Source of the DNA: a bacterium
GTDB lineage: Bacteria > Cyanobacteriota > Vampirovibrionia > Gastranaerophilales > UBA9971
Direction: 5' to 3'
Assembly: GCA_037147175.1 (NCBI GenBank)
Contig: JBAWVS010000003.1
Coordinates: 1-64,000, forward strand
Length of the DNA: 64,000 bases
Of this stretch, positions 1 through 7,895 are shown piece by piece; the first letter of the stretch is position 1; every line of letters begins with the position of its first letter. The notes beneath the pieces were generated by a model. The model worked only from the letters and a program-made list of their open reading frames with translations, did no database searches and was not told where the DNA came from. A program made the position numbers and the translations under genes.

Positions 1-115
1 TCGGGAAAATCCGGCTTTGCCGGTTTTCCTGAAAACAAACTCGTTTCAGTATAGACAGATTCTTCGGATTTGTGTTTTTACTTGATAGACTGAAATTTAC
101 TATGAACCTGAATAT

Positions 116-856
116 TTAACTTTCAGCGACTGCTTTTTTCTCTGCAATGCTGGTATAAACTACAAAAATTATGAGAATTGCAGCGAGAATGGAAGAAGAG
201 CCGATTGTTCCAAAATTAAGCCCACCCTTTGCAACGGGCTTTGTAAGAAGGTCTCCGAAAGTTGCTCCAAAAGGACGCGTCAAAACAAAAATAATCCAGA
301 ACAATATAACTCTATTAGACCGTGTAAAATACCACGTAAAGACAGCTACTCCTATTAATCCTGCAATAAGAGCCGCTCCTCCCAAAAATCCCAGACCGGA
401 ATTATCAGCAAGAAAATCTCCTAAAGCAGTACCCAACGTATTTGAAAACAATATAGCTATCCAATAAAAAATTTCTGCTTTTGTTGTTTGGATATTGCTG
501 ACAGATAAAGTCTTTTCGCTAAAATACCAAACAGCTAAAGTTCCCAACAAACAAGTAATCAGGATAACCGAGCCTTTCGCATATCCAAACTTGAGTGTTC
601 GATCCATAAAATCAGACATTGTTGTGCCTGCCGTACTTGTCGAAAGTATCACCGTCCAATAAAGTACCGGATTAAACTTACGCGAAGTAAGCTGCATTAT
701 TAACGTAATAAAAAAAATACTGACCAGAATTCCGGAACTCATAGCATATCCGACGTTCATCGTCATTGACAAAAGATCTCCCGCTGTTTCCCCGAGAGTA
801 GTTGCACAAATTTTCATAATCCAAAAATTAAATGTTATTTTGGCGACTTTATTCAT
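116..856 (-). CDS. DUF347 four-repeat membrane protein
   Basis: This is a 246-aa integral membrane protein of the COG4705/DUF347 type, function unknown. The sequence shows four internal repeats beginning near residues 12, 67, 132 and 188. Each carries a W-I-x-x-x-x-x-T-x-G-x-x-x-x-D-x-L/M core inside a hydrophobic segment (for example TTLGETAGDLLS and TRPFGATFGDLL), giving about eight membrane spans. The ATG overlaps the stop of the upstream Clp-repeat gene by four bases (ATGA), so the two are translationally coupled in one leftward operon. The family is seen in diverse bacteria and a transport role is often guessed but not proven. Family assignment is firm; function is not. Confidence 0.85.
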   Translation of the reverse strand: MNKVAKITFNFWIMKICATTLGETAGDLLSMTMNVGYAMSSGILVSIFFITLIMQLTSRKFNPVLYWTVILSTSTAGTTMSDFMDRTLKFGYAKGSVILITCLLGTLAVWYFSEKTLSVSNIQTTKAEIFYWIAILFSNTLGTALGDFLADNSGLGFLGGAALIAGLIGVAVFTWYFTRSNRVILFWIIFVLTRPFGATFGDLLTKPVAKGGLNFGTIGSSSILAAILIIFVVYTSIAEKKAVAES

Positions 857-2250
857 ATATCAACTTTATCAAAGCCCGTTATATCGCCTTTTTTAATTTC
901 GTTTAAGATGCCCTGTCTTATTTCGAGTACATCAACACCTACGTTTCCAAGTACCTTCATCGCCATTGAATCTTTTTCTCTTGTTATAGCAAGCAAAAGA
1001 TGTTCGGATTTTATTTTAGCATGATGGAATCTTTTTGCTTTGGCCCATGCAAGAGCTAAAACTCTTTTGGCACGAGGAGTAAAAAGCATTTCTTTTTCTT
1101 CTGAATAATGATGTCCAAAACCGATAACTTTTTGGACTTCTATCCGCAAATCTTTTAAAGTTATCCCTAAGTCCCTGAGAACTTTTGCGGCAACTCCTGC
1201 GCCTTCGCCGAGTATCCCCAGAAGTATCTGTTCTGTTCCTACTATATTTTGTTCCATCCTTCTTGCTTCTTCCTGAGCAAGTTTAATAATAGTAAGAATT
1301 TCAGGCTTTTCTTTTTCTATAGGATTAATTATTTTATGAAAAAGTGAATCTATATCAATGTTTAATTCTTCTAAAATCCTGCTTGCAAGACCATTTTTTT
1401 CCTTCAGAATCCCCAGAAGCACATGTTCAGGTTTTATGTATGTTGACCCGAATTCTCTTGCAAGGTCATACGCTGAACTCACTGCTTTGTAAGCTTTTGG
1501 AGTCAGCTGTGGTTCATCTTCATTATATTCATCTTTTCTTGAATTAATTTCATTTAATTTTTGCATAAAATTATCAATATTTACGCCTTCGCTTTCGAGA
1601 ATCTGCGCAAGCCAGTTTTCTTTATTTTCCAGCATTCCGATAAACAACTGTTCTGTGCCGTAAGCTTCTCGATTGGTTTCGATTAATTTTTCTTTAGCTA
1701 TATTCATTATTTTGTTCAAATTTTCATCTTCAAACAAAAGAGAAGTATCAAGATTTGCTATTGATACAACAGACTTAGAAACGTCTTCAGGATGATTATT
1801 AGGCTTTATAGATTTGTTTGCAGATCTTTTTACACTTGTTTTAATCCTTGCTATATCAATATCCAAATTTCTCAAAAGATTTATAATAGATGTATTTTCT
1901 TCCCTTAACAGGCATACAAAAAGATTTTCAGGCGTTACATAATACGCACCGACAGATTGGCTTTCATACCAGGCTTCCCTGAGTATTTTTTTTACAGCAG
2001 GACTAAAAGGTAAAGATTCAGAAGTATTGGAAAGTTCAGTCTGTTTAAAAGGTATTTTTGTTATTTCTTCTCTTAAAATTTCCAGGGTTAAGCCTGAGGC
2101 TCTAAGCAATTTTGCCGAAAGCCCAGAGCCTTCTCTTAAAAGTCCGAGCAGAATATGTTCAGGATAAAGTTTTTCATGTTTAGCAATAAAAGCTTCTTCC
2201 TGCGCTAATAAAATTACTTTTATTGCCTTTTCCGTAAATCTTTCTATCAA
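853..2250 (-). CDS. Clp N-terminal repeat protein without AAA+ domains
   Basis: This 465-aa protein is built almost entirely of ClpA/ClpC N-terminal (Clp_N, double-Clp) repeats. I count six half-repeats starting near residues 4, 82, 168, 250, 318 and 388, equal to three complete ClpC-type N domains in tandem. The first begins FTEKAIKVILLAQEEA and the later ones keep the PEHILLGLL-like core (KPEHVLLGIL, GTEQILLGIL, KSEHLLLAI). There is no Walker A, Walker B, arginine finger or ClpP-binding loop, so it cannot be an unfoldase. In ClpC the N domain binds adaptors, phospho-arginine and substrates, so an adaptor, decoy or scaffold role is plausible inference. It is transcribed with the DUF347 gene that overlaps its stop. 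Confidence 0.85.
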   Translation of the reverse strand: MIERFTEKAIKVILLAQEEAFIAKHEKLYPEHILLGLLREGSGLSAKLLRASGLTLEILREEITKIPFKQTELSNTSESLPFSPAVKKILREAWYESQSVGAYYVTPENLFVCLLREENTSIINLLRNLDIDIARIKTSVKRSANKSIKPNNHPEDVSKSVVSIANLDTSLLFEDENLNKIMNIAKEKLIETNREAYGTEQLFIGMLENKENWLAQILESEGVNIDNFMQKLNEINSRKDEYNEDEPQLTPKAYKAVSSAYDLAREFGSTYIKPEHVLLGILKEKNGLASRILEELNIDIDSLFHKIINPIEKEKPEILTIIKLAQEEARRMEQNIVGTEQILLGILGEGAGVAAKVLRDLGITLKDLRIEVQKVIGFGHHYSEEKEMLFTPRAKRVLALAWAKAKRFHHAKIKSEHLLLAITREKDSMAMKVLGNVGVDVLEIRQGILNEIKKGDITGFDKVDI

Positions 2251-2327
2251 ACCTTTTCTCTTTCTATATCTAACTAAGAGCCGATCTTGCTAAAATATTA
2301 AAATTAATATATAAGCTTTTAAGGCTC

Positions 2328-2404
2328 GTTTAGGGACTGCGGTTAAAATCATAAACGACTTGTTTGACAAGGCGGTTCTGATTTTAACAAGACAGCTTCT
2401 AAAC
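2328..2404. repeat. Dispersed hairpin repeat, copy B
   Basis: A 77-bp imperfect inverted repeat bounded by GTTTAG and CTAAAC. Positions 2359-2402 match 4529-4572 in the opposite orientation with two mismatches over 44 bases. Its right end contains the complement of GTTTAGAAGCTGTCTT, a 16-mer also found at 34449-34464. The rest of the 2251-2609 gap holds A/T-rich sequence upstream of the gene at 2610 and no other gene that I can see. Confidence 0.7.
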
Positions 2405-2609
2405 CTAATACACAATTAAAATCATTCTAAAATAAAAAACAAATAATTAGAAGATACCCGAAGCTCTGATTTTAGAATAATTCCCAACCTTTGTGTAAAG
2501 AAATGTAACAGTATATACTTTTTATGCATTCCGTAGATACTTTTTGTTTTTATATAAGAGTAGAGACAAAATTAATAAATAGTTAAGGTAAGATAAAAGG
2601 AGAATTAAA

Positions 2610-2975
2610 ATGGGTTTAGCAGCAAGCCAAGGTAGATTGTTAATGCTTACAGCAAGAAAAAGCGATCTTGAATTTCAAGTACAAAACGTTAACCAACAAA
2701 GAATGATTGTCAGTATGGCAGCCGCTCAAGTAGGAACATTATATGCAGCTCAGATGTCTGCTGTTAACCCAACAAGTCAAACTTATGCATCTGAACTTTC
2801 CGTAATAAGCGCAAATCAAACAGCTGCTCTTGCAGTATTCCAATCTCAAGATAAATCATTAGAATGTGTTCAAAAAAATCTTGATACCCAGCACAATGAA
2901 GTTCAAACAGAATATGATGCAGTTAAAAAAGTTATCGATAAAAACATTGAAACATCATTCAAAACACTCGGTTAA
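2610..2975 (+). CDS. MGLAASQ-type small protein, lineage-specific
   Basis: A 121-aa protein of unknown function with a strong ribosome-binding site (AAAGGAG, about 7 bases before the ATG). It opens MGLAASQGRLLMLTARKSD, an N-terminal signature I recognise from many small paralogous proteins of Gastranaerophilales-like and related genomes. The rest is Gln-, Ala- and Ser-rich and predicted helical. The last 50 residues look like a coiled coil, and there is no classical signal peptide or membrane span. It stands alone with its own upstream region and a strong terminator just downstream. Helical, Cys-poor make-up and a conserved N-terminus would fit a secreted or assembled filament or surface component, but that is inference. 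Confidence 0.8.
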   Translation: MGLAASQGRLLMLTARKSDLEFQVQNVNQQRMIVSMAAAQVGTLYAAQMSAVNPTSQTYASELSVISANQTAALAVFQSQDKSLECVQKNLDTQHNEVQTEYDAVKKVIDKNIETSFKTLG

Positions 2976-3002
2976 TTAATCATAAATAATCGATATATTA
3001 TT

Positions 3003-3033
3003 AAAAAACTCCTCTTCCCGAGGAGTTTTTTAA
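3003..3033. terminator. Bidirectional intrinsic terminator
   Basis: A stem with arms AAAAAACTCCTC and GAGGAGTTTTTT around a 5-base loop, flanked by A and T runs. It lies between the convergent genes ending at 2975 and 3050 and serves both strands. Confidence 0.9.
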
Positions 3034-3049
3034 ATTATAGAAAAATTTT

Positions 3050-3664
3050 TTAAAATCTTGTTTTATCAAGTTCTTTCTTTATATAAACGCCGGGTATTAC
3101 AGATCTAAAACTTTCTATTTCTTTTTTAGATTTATAATTATCTCTGGTTAAATTATCGACTTTTTGTTTTAATCTTTCATTTTCAGTTTTACATCTGATA
3201 AGATCAAGTATAATATCATCAAATTTTTCAAGTCTTTTGTCAAAAACTTCGGTTAATTCCTGAACTATATGATTTTGCGTATGAATAAGTGCATTAATCA
3301 TTTGCATTGCTTCATTGTTTATAGTGGGAACATTAACAATCTGAGGAGTTTTCTCACTTTCAGGAATATTAAAAATCTCCTGTTTCTCTATAGAAGCATT
3401 TTCCTCAAAAATTTTAGTATTATTTTTTAGTCCCAGTCTATGATTTTTTCTCAAAGTATCAATTTTTTGTGTAAAAGAATTTTTATTGTTCACTTGATTA
3501 TTTATCTCAGGACGCAAAACACTTCCTGCATCTTCAAGAGAAAAGGTTTTTTCAAGATTCACAATGTTTCTATCCGAAGTAGTAACTGCCAGCTTAGCCA
3601 TAGATTTTTCGTGCTTATTTGCAATAATTTTTTTCGTGTGTGCATTTACGTCTGTAAAACTCAC
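3050..3664 (-). CDS. Hypothetical coiled-coil protein
   Basis: A 204-aa hydrophilic protein that I do not recognise. The first 110 residues are polar and low in hydrophobic content, probably disordered. Residues about 115-190 carry heptad-like spacing (FDKRLEKFDDIILDLIRCK, then ENERLKQKVDNLTRDNYKSK) typical of a coiled coil. No signal peptide, membrane span or catalytic motif is visible. It converges with the gene at 2610 on the shared terminator and has no operon partner. A scaffold or cytoskeletal role would fit but is a guess. Confidence 0.65.
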   Translation of the reverse strand: MSFTDVNAHTKKIIANKHEKSMAKLAVTTSDRNIVNLEKTFSLEDAGSVLRPEINNQVNNKNSFTQKIDTLRKNHRLGLKNNTKIFEENASIEKQEIFNIPESEKTPQIVNVPTINNEAMQMINALIHTQNHIVQELTEVFDKRLEKFDDIILDLIRCKTENERLKQKVDNLTRDNYKSKKEIESFRSVIPGVYIKKELDKTRF

Positions 3665-3867
3665 TATTTCAATCCTTCACTATCCTACCCAACCTATAAT
3701 ATTATTCAAATATTTATAATACATTATTTTATATAAATACTAACATATTAGTTTTTCGATGACAAACAAAGAAGTTGGTTATCATTGATGGTATGATAGT
3801 ATTCTAAAATTAACCGCTAAATAAAATTTTACAAACGCAGTACAGTTTTTAGGAGTTTAAGCGTATC

Positions 3868-4494
3868 ATGTCTTATCTAGATCAAAGTCTTTTGCCTTTA
3901 ATTAATTTTATTGAACATACTATAACAAGCATGGGATCGATAGGAATAGCTTTATTAATGGCTATTGAATCCTCAAATATTCCTCTGCCAAGTGAAGCAA
4001 TTTTGCCTTTTGCAGGATATCTTGTAAGCAAAGGATTAATAGGCTTTCATACAGCTTGTTTTGCAGGAGCTTTCGGTTGTGTTGCAGGCTCTATCCCGTC
4101 ATATTATCTGGGATACTTCGGAGGAAGGCCTTTTGTCGAAAATCATGGAAAATGGTTTTTAATCAGCAAAAAAGACCTCGAAACCGCTGATAAATGGACT
4201 GCAAAATACGGCGACTGGGCATTTTTTATATGCCGCATGCTTCCTGTAGTAAGAACTTTTATTTCTTTACCTGCCGGAATTTTAAAGGTAAATTTACCGA
4301 GATTTATCTTGTTTACCTTTCTCGGTTCTTTAATATGGAGTTATTTTCTTGTTTATGTCGGTCTAAAGCTCGGTCAACACAGAGAAGTATTTTCAGCTTT
4401 CTGGCATAAATTCGATTACGCCATTGTCGGAACTTTATTTATATTATTCGTAATATATATTTACAGGCATTTAAAACATCTTAAAGAATCTTAA
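3868..4494 (+). CDS. DedA family membrane protein
   Basis: A 208-aa polytopic membrane protein of the DedA/VTT (SNARE-associated) family. Bacterial members act as lipid-carrier flippases or support membrane potential. Family motifs are visible: ESSNIPLPSEAILPFAGYL near residue 33, G-S-x-P-S-Y-Y-L-G-Y-x-G-G near 75, and CRMLPVVRTFISLPAG near 123 with the conserved Arg and Pro-Ala-Gly. Four or five hydrophobic segments follow the usual layout and the length is typical. It is preceded by GGAG and stands alone, converging with the wecA-like gene over a hairpin repeat. The undecaprenyl-phosphate transferase next door is suggestive because some DedA proteins recycle that lipid, but the link is inference. 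Confidence 0.9.
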   Translation: MSYLDQSLLPLINFIEHTITSMGSIGIALLMAIESSNIPLPSEAILPFAGYLVSKGLIGFHTACFAGAFGCVAGSIPSYYLGYFGGRPFVENHGKWFLISKKDLETADKWTAKYGDWAFFICRMLPVVRTFISLPAGILKVNLPRFILFTFLGSLIWSYFLVYVGLKLGQHREVFSAFWHKFDYAIVGTLFILFVIYIYRHLKHLKES

Positions 4495-4527
4495 TATTTC
4501 AAATTACCATGTTACAAAAATTATATT

Positions 4528-4618
4528 TTTAGAAGCTGTCTTGTTAAAATCAAAACCGCTTTGTCAAACAAGCATTTAAAGCTTAATTTATAAATTTTTA
4601 ACAAGATAGGCTCTTAAA
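4528..4618. repeat. Dispersed hairpin repeat, copy A
   Basis: About 90 bp with long imperfect inverted ends (TTAGAAGCTGTCTTGTTAAA against TTTAACAAGATAGGCTCTTAA). Positions 4529-4572 repeat 2359-2402 in inverse orientation with two mismatches. It lies between convergent genes, overlaps the last codons of the gene ending at 4614, and could double as a terminator. Confidence 0.7.
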
Positions 4619-5693
4619 CTTGAAATTCTTCCTGAGGCTGTTCATTCAAATCCGCTAGTTTATCAGATTCTTTAACTTTTCTGGAATTAGCTAATCTTGA
4701 TAATAAAAGCATTAGCGACAATACGATTAACAAAATTGTAAGATAAACTCTTTGCGCTCCGACTATAATTGCTGCAACAGAGCCGGCTCCTGCACATACA
4801 AGATAAAGAATAGTCGCTGTTCTATTATGAGAAAACCCTGCCTGAAGAAGTTTATGGTGAATATGCTCTGCATCTGCCTTCATCGGATTTGAACCTTTTA
4901 AAAGTCTTCTAAAAACTGAAAAAGATATATCCAAAATTGGCACAACCAATATAAGAATAGGCAAAACCATTGTAGCAGTTAGGCTTTTCAATACTCCAGC
5001 GACAGAAAGTCCTGCCAGCGCAAATCCAGAAAACAAAGCTCCTGAATCTCCCATAAAAATTCTTGCCGGATGAAAATTAAACACAAGAAAGCCCATCATT
5101 GAACCGGCTAAGATTGATGCCAGAAGTGCGCTTATGGGCTGATTAGTATAAATTGCAACCACTGCCAGAGTCACCGCACAGATTGCGCTTACTCCACCTG
5201 CAAGTCCGTCAACTCCGTCAATAAAATTCATAGCATTGCTTATACCGACAAGCCATATCAACGTTATAGGCAGGCTGAATATTCCGAGATGCAGCGCACC
5301 TCCAAAAGGATTAAACAAAATTTCAATCCTAACACCCAGTAAAAATGCTATTAAAGCAGCACCTATCTGGACTACAAGCTTGAATTTAGGGCTTAGGTCA
5401 TATAAATCGTCTACCAGTCCGAGAAGAAACATAATGCTTCCTCCCACAAGTATGCCTGACAATCCATTGCCATAAGGATAGTCCCAGTTTACAAAAACAA
5501 GTATTATGAATGTGAGTATTGTACAAAGCCATATTGCAACCCCACCCAGTCTTGGAATGGGTTTTTTATGGACTTTTCTGTCGTTAGGAATATCTACCAG
5601 TCCTTTTTTAAGACAAAAACTCCTAACTACAGGCACAATTACTAAAGCCAGTACAAATGCTATTAAAAAACCGTGAATATGGGCATATTGCAT
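4614..5693 (-). CDS. Undecaprenyl-phosphate GlcNAc-1-phosphate transferase, WecA/TagO type
   Basis: A 359-aa polytopic enzyme of the MraY/WecA/TagO family. It transfers a sugar-1-phosphate from a UDP-sugar to undecaprenyl phosphate at the inner membrane and starts envelope polysaccharide synthesis. Visible motifs: DIPNDRKVHKKPIPRLGG near residue 37, the DD pair in GLVDDLYDLSPKFK near 92, NFIDGVDGLAGG near 157, FMGDSGALF near 214 and the AEHIHHKLL His motif near 277. These mark the WecA/TagO branch rather than MraY. About eleven membrane spans and the length agree. The C-terminal tail is acidic. The exact sugar cannot be told from sequence. Confidence 0.92.
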   Translation of the reverse strand: MQYAHIHGFLIAFVLALVIVPVVRSFCLKKGLVDIPNDRKVHKKPIPRLGGVAIWLCTILTFIILVFVNWDYPYGNGLSGILVGGSIMFLLGLVDDLYDLSPKFKLVVQIGAALIAFLLGVRIEILFNPFGGALHLGIFSLPITLIWLVGISNAMNFIDGVDGLAGGVSAICAVTLAVVAIYTNQPISALLASILAGSMMGFLVFNFHPARIFMGDSGALFSGFALAGLSVAGVLKSLTATMVLPILILVVPILDISFSVFRRLLKGSNPMKADAEHIHHKLLQAGFSHNRTATILYLVCAGAGSVAAIIVGAQRVYLTILLIVLSLMLLLSRLANSRKVKESDKLADLNEQPQEEFQV

Positions 5694-5750
5694 ATAGTTT
5701 TGATCGCTCCTTTTATAACTTATGCATATTATACTTCATTTTAAATGTTT

Positions 5751-7001
5751 TTATACTATATCAGGGTAAAGTGGATATTTATTGCATAATTCCGCTGAAA
5801 TAGTTTTCAATTCGCTTAATTTCTCTTCGTTTTCAGAATATTTTACTGTTTCTGCAATGATTTTACCAACTATTTTCATATCTTCTGTGGTGAAACCCCT
5901 TGTGGTTATTGCAGGTGTACCGAGTCTTACTCCGCTTGTAACGAAAGGACTTTTTGGATCATTAGGTACAGTATTTTTGTTAGCGGTAATATTAACTTTT
6001 TCAAGTAAATTACTGATATCTTTTCCTGTTTTATCGTACTTTCTCAAGTCCATAATCATTAAATGATTATCTGTTCCACCGCTTACCAGATCCATATCAT
6101 TTGCAATCAGGGATTCTGCAAGAGCCTTTGCGTTATCTAATATTCTTTGCTGATAAACTTTGAATTCCGGCTGAAGTGCTTCTTTCAATGCTATAGCTTT
6201 ACCTGCAATAATATGTTCGAGCGGACCGCCCTGAATTCCGGGGAATACTGCCTTGTCTATGCCTAAAGAGTGCTGTTCTTTGCAAAGAATTAGTCCGCCT
6301 CTGGGGCCTCTAAGTGTTTTATGAGTTGTAGTTGTCACAAAATCCGCATATTCAACAGGTGAAGGATGTAGTCCTGCTGCTACAAGCCCTGCAATATGTG
6401 CTATATCAGCCATAAAATAAGCGCCGACTTTATCTGCTATATCTTTGAATTTTTTAAAGTCTATAGTTCTCGCATAAGCACTTGCACCTGCGATAATCAT
6501 TTTCGGTTTTGATTCAAGAGCAAGTCTTTCGAGTTCATCATAATTGATATAACCTTTTTCATCTACACCGTAAAAAGTTGTTGCATCAAAGTAAGTACCT
6601 GAAAAATTCGCAGGTGAACCGTGAGAAAGATGTCCTCCGTTGGATAAATCCATTCCCAGTATTTTATCTCCGAATTTTAAAGCATATAAAAACACTGCCA
6701 TATTTGCCTGTGCGCCACTGTGTGGCTGCACATTTGCGTGTTCTGCTCCGAAAAGTTTTTTTGCTCTTTGCTGAGCCAATTCTTCTATCTGGTCTACTAT
6801 TTCGCAACCGTTATAAAATCTTTTATGCGGTTTGCCTTCTGCATATTTATTTGTCAAAACCGTTCCACACGCAGCCATTACTGCTTCACTCGTGAAATTT
6901 TCGCTTGCAATAAGTTCTATAGTGTTTCTTTGTCTGTCTAATTCTTTTAAGACTAGTTCTGCCACTTCAGGGTCTGTCTGTCTTATTCTTTCAACTTCCA
7001 T
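5751..7001 (-). CDS. glyA: Serine hydroxymethyltransferase
   Basis: Cytosolic PLP enzyme converting serine and tetrahydrofolate to glycine and 5,10-methylene-THF, feeding purine and thymidylate synthesis. The 416-aa product has IELIASENF near the N-terminus, the PLP-lysine motif [14 protein letters not shown] near residue 225 and [13 protein letters not shown] near 360. I chose the ATG at 7001 because GGAGG ends five bases before it and the protein then begins [11 protein letters not shown] as in other GlyA. An ATG at 7016 would put that GGAGG inside the coding sequence. Monocistronic by context. No glycine riboswitch is visible upstream. Confidence 0.96.
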   Translation of the reverse strand: MEVERIRQTDPEVAELVLKELDRQRNTIELIASENFTSEAVMAACGTVLTNKYAEGKPHKRFYNGCEIVDQIEELAQQRAKKLFGAEHANVQPHSGAQANMAVFLYALKFGDKILGMDLSNGGHLSHGSPANFSGTYFDATTFYGVDEKGYINYDELERLALESKPKMIIAGASAYARTIDFKKFKDIADKVGAYFMADIAHIAGLVAAGLHPSPVEYADFVTTTTHKTLRGPRGGLILCKEQHSLGIDKAVFPGIQGGPLEHIIAGKAIALKEALQPEFKVYQQRILDNAKALAESLIANDMDLVSGGTDNHLMIMDLRKYDKTGKDISNLLEKVNITANKNTVPNDPKSPFVTSGVRLGTPAITTRGFTTEDMKIVGKIIAETVKYSENEEKLSELKTISAELCNKYPLYPDIV

Positions 7002-7136
7002 AACATCCTCCATCATCTTTTATAATTATTATAGTAGAAAAATATGATGATATAAAATTAATTATTGATTCTCAAAATATTACTTATTAAATCTTATATA
7101 TATAAACAACTTTATCAAAAAAATAAATCAAATTTA

Positions 7137-7164
7137 TTTAAATTTAGCTTTAATCTGATATAAT
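7137..7164 (+). promoter_or_regulatory. Promoter of the MNT-HEPN pair
   Basis: TTTAAA, a 16-base spacer, then an extended -10 TGATATAAT with TATAAT at 7159-7164. The predicted start near 7171 gives a short leader with AGAAGGAAA before the ATG at 7194. The same TTTAAA-N16-TGATATAAT layout recurs at 58833-58860. Confidence 0.7.
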
Positions 7165-7193
7165 CGAATTTGACAGAAGGAAAATAAAATTTC

Positions 7194-7511
7194 ATGGATA
7201 TAAAAACTTTACAGGTAGTTGAATATTTAAATACAAAACTGAAAGAAACCTTTACTGATTTTAAAGGGGCTTATTTATACGGTTCAAGAGTTAGTGGCTC
7301 TGCAACTGATGAAAGCGATATTGATATTGTGGCTGTTTTCGATGAAATAAGCAGAAACAAAAGAATGGATATATGGGGTATTGTTGGTAGACTAGAGGCA
7401 GAACTCGATGTTTTTATTGATCTTCACCCTATGACAATAAAAGAACTGGAAAGAAATCCCATATATTACAATCAAGTAGTGAATAACGGTATATTTTATG
7501 ACGCAGCATAA
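7194..7511 (+). CDS. MNT-type nucleotidyltransferase, antitoxin candidate
   Basis: A 105-aa minimal nucleotidyltransferase of the DNA polymerase-beta superfamily. The motif AYLYGSRVSGSATDESDIDI (residues 27-46) contains the G-S core and the D-x-D metal ligands. A third acidic residue follows in ELDVFIDLHP near residue 70, so the active site looks intact. It overlaps the HEPN gene by 14 bases and is the first gene of the pair. In characterised MntA-HepT modules the MNT protein adenylylates the HEPN toxin on a tyrosine and so neutralises it; the same role is inferred here. Confidence 0.88.
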   Translation: MDIKTLQVVEYLNTKLKETFTDFKGAYLYGSRVSGSATDESDIDIVAVFDEISRNKRMDIWGIVGRLEAELDVFIDLHPMTIKELERNPIYYNQVVNNGIFYDAA

Positions 7512-7890
7512 AGATGTTCTTATAAAAATAGCACTTGAAAAGGCAGATGAATCTATAAAATCAGCAGAATCAAGCATTGAAAATGAATTTTTATCAACAG
7601 CGCAAAACAGAATTTATTATGCGATTTTTTATTCTATTGTTGCACTTGGATATTTTTACGATTTTTCTTCTTCAAAGCACAGTCCATATTTAAGCTGGTT
7701 TAACAAGAAATTTGTTTATACTGACAAAATTTTTAATGAAAACCTTTTTAAAATATACAAAGAAGCTTACGAAAACAGACAAAAAAGTGATTATGAATTC
7801 ACATGGAAACCCGATAAAGAAGATATTATCAAGGATTTGAATGATTCAAAATTTTTTATAGAACAAATTAAAACACATCTCGGTTATTAA
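7498..7890 (+). CDS. HEPN domain protein, toxin candidate
   Basis: A 130-aa all-helical HEPN protein. The stretch QNRIYYAIFYSIVALGYF (near residue 36) is the characteristic HEPN helix, and YENRQKSDYEF (near residue 91) carries the R-x4-Y type motif at the position of the R-x4-6-H RNase motif. Tyr replaces the usual His, as in several HEPN groups, so RNase activity is uncertain. It starts inside the MNT gene and the two clearly form a unit. Known pairs are type VII toxin-antitoxin systems. Confidence 0.85.
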   Translation: MTQHKDVLIKIALEKADESIKSAESSIENEFLSTAQNRIYYAIFYSIVALGYFYDFSSSKHSPYLSWFNKKFVYTDKIFNENLFKIYKEAYENRQKSDYEFTWKPDKEDIIKDLNDSKFFIEQIKTHLGY

Positions 7891-7895
7891 ATTTT

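Noticed and set aside
171-467. 98-aa rightward frame.
   Set aside because: Antisense shadow of the DUF347 gene; Pro/Arg-rich composition from reading the complement.
7002-7193. Glycine or THF riboswitch before glyA.
   Set aside because: The leader is A/T-rich and lacks the conserved cores; it mostly holds the divergent MNT promoter.
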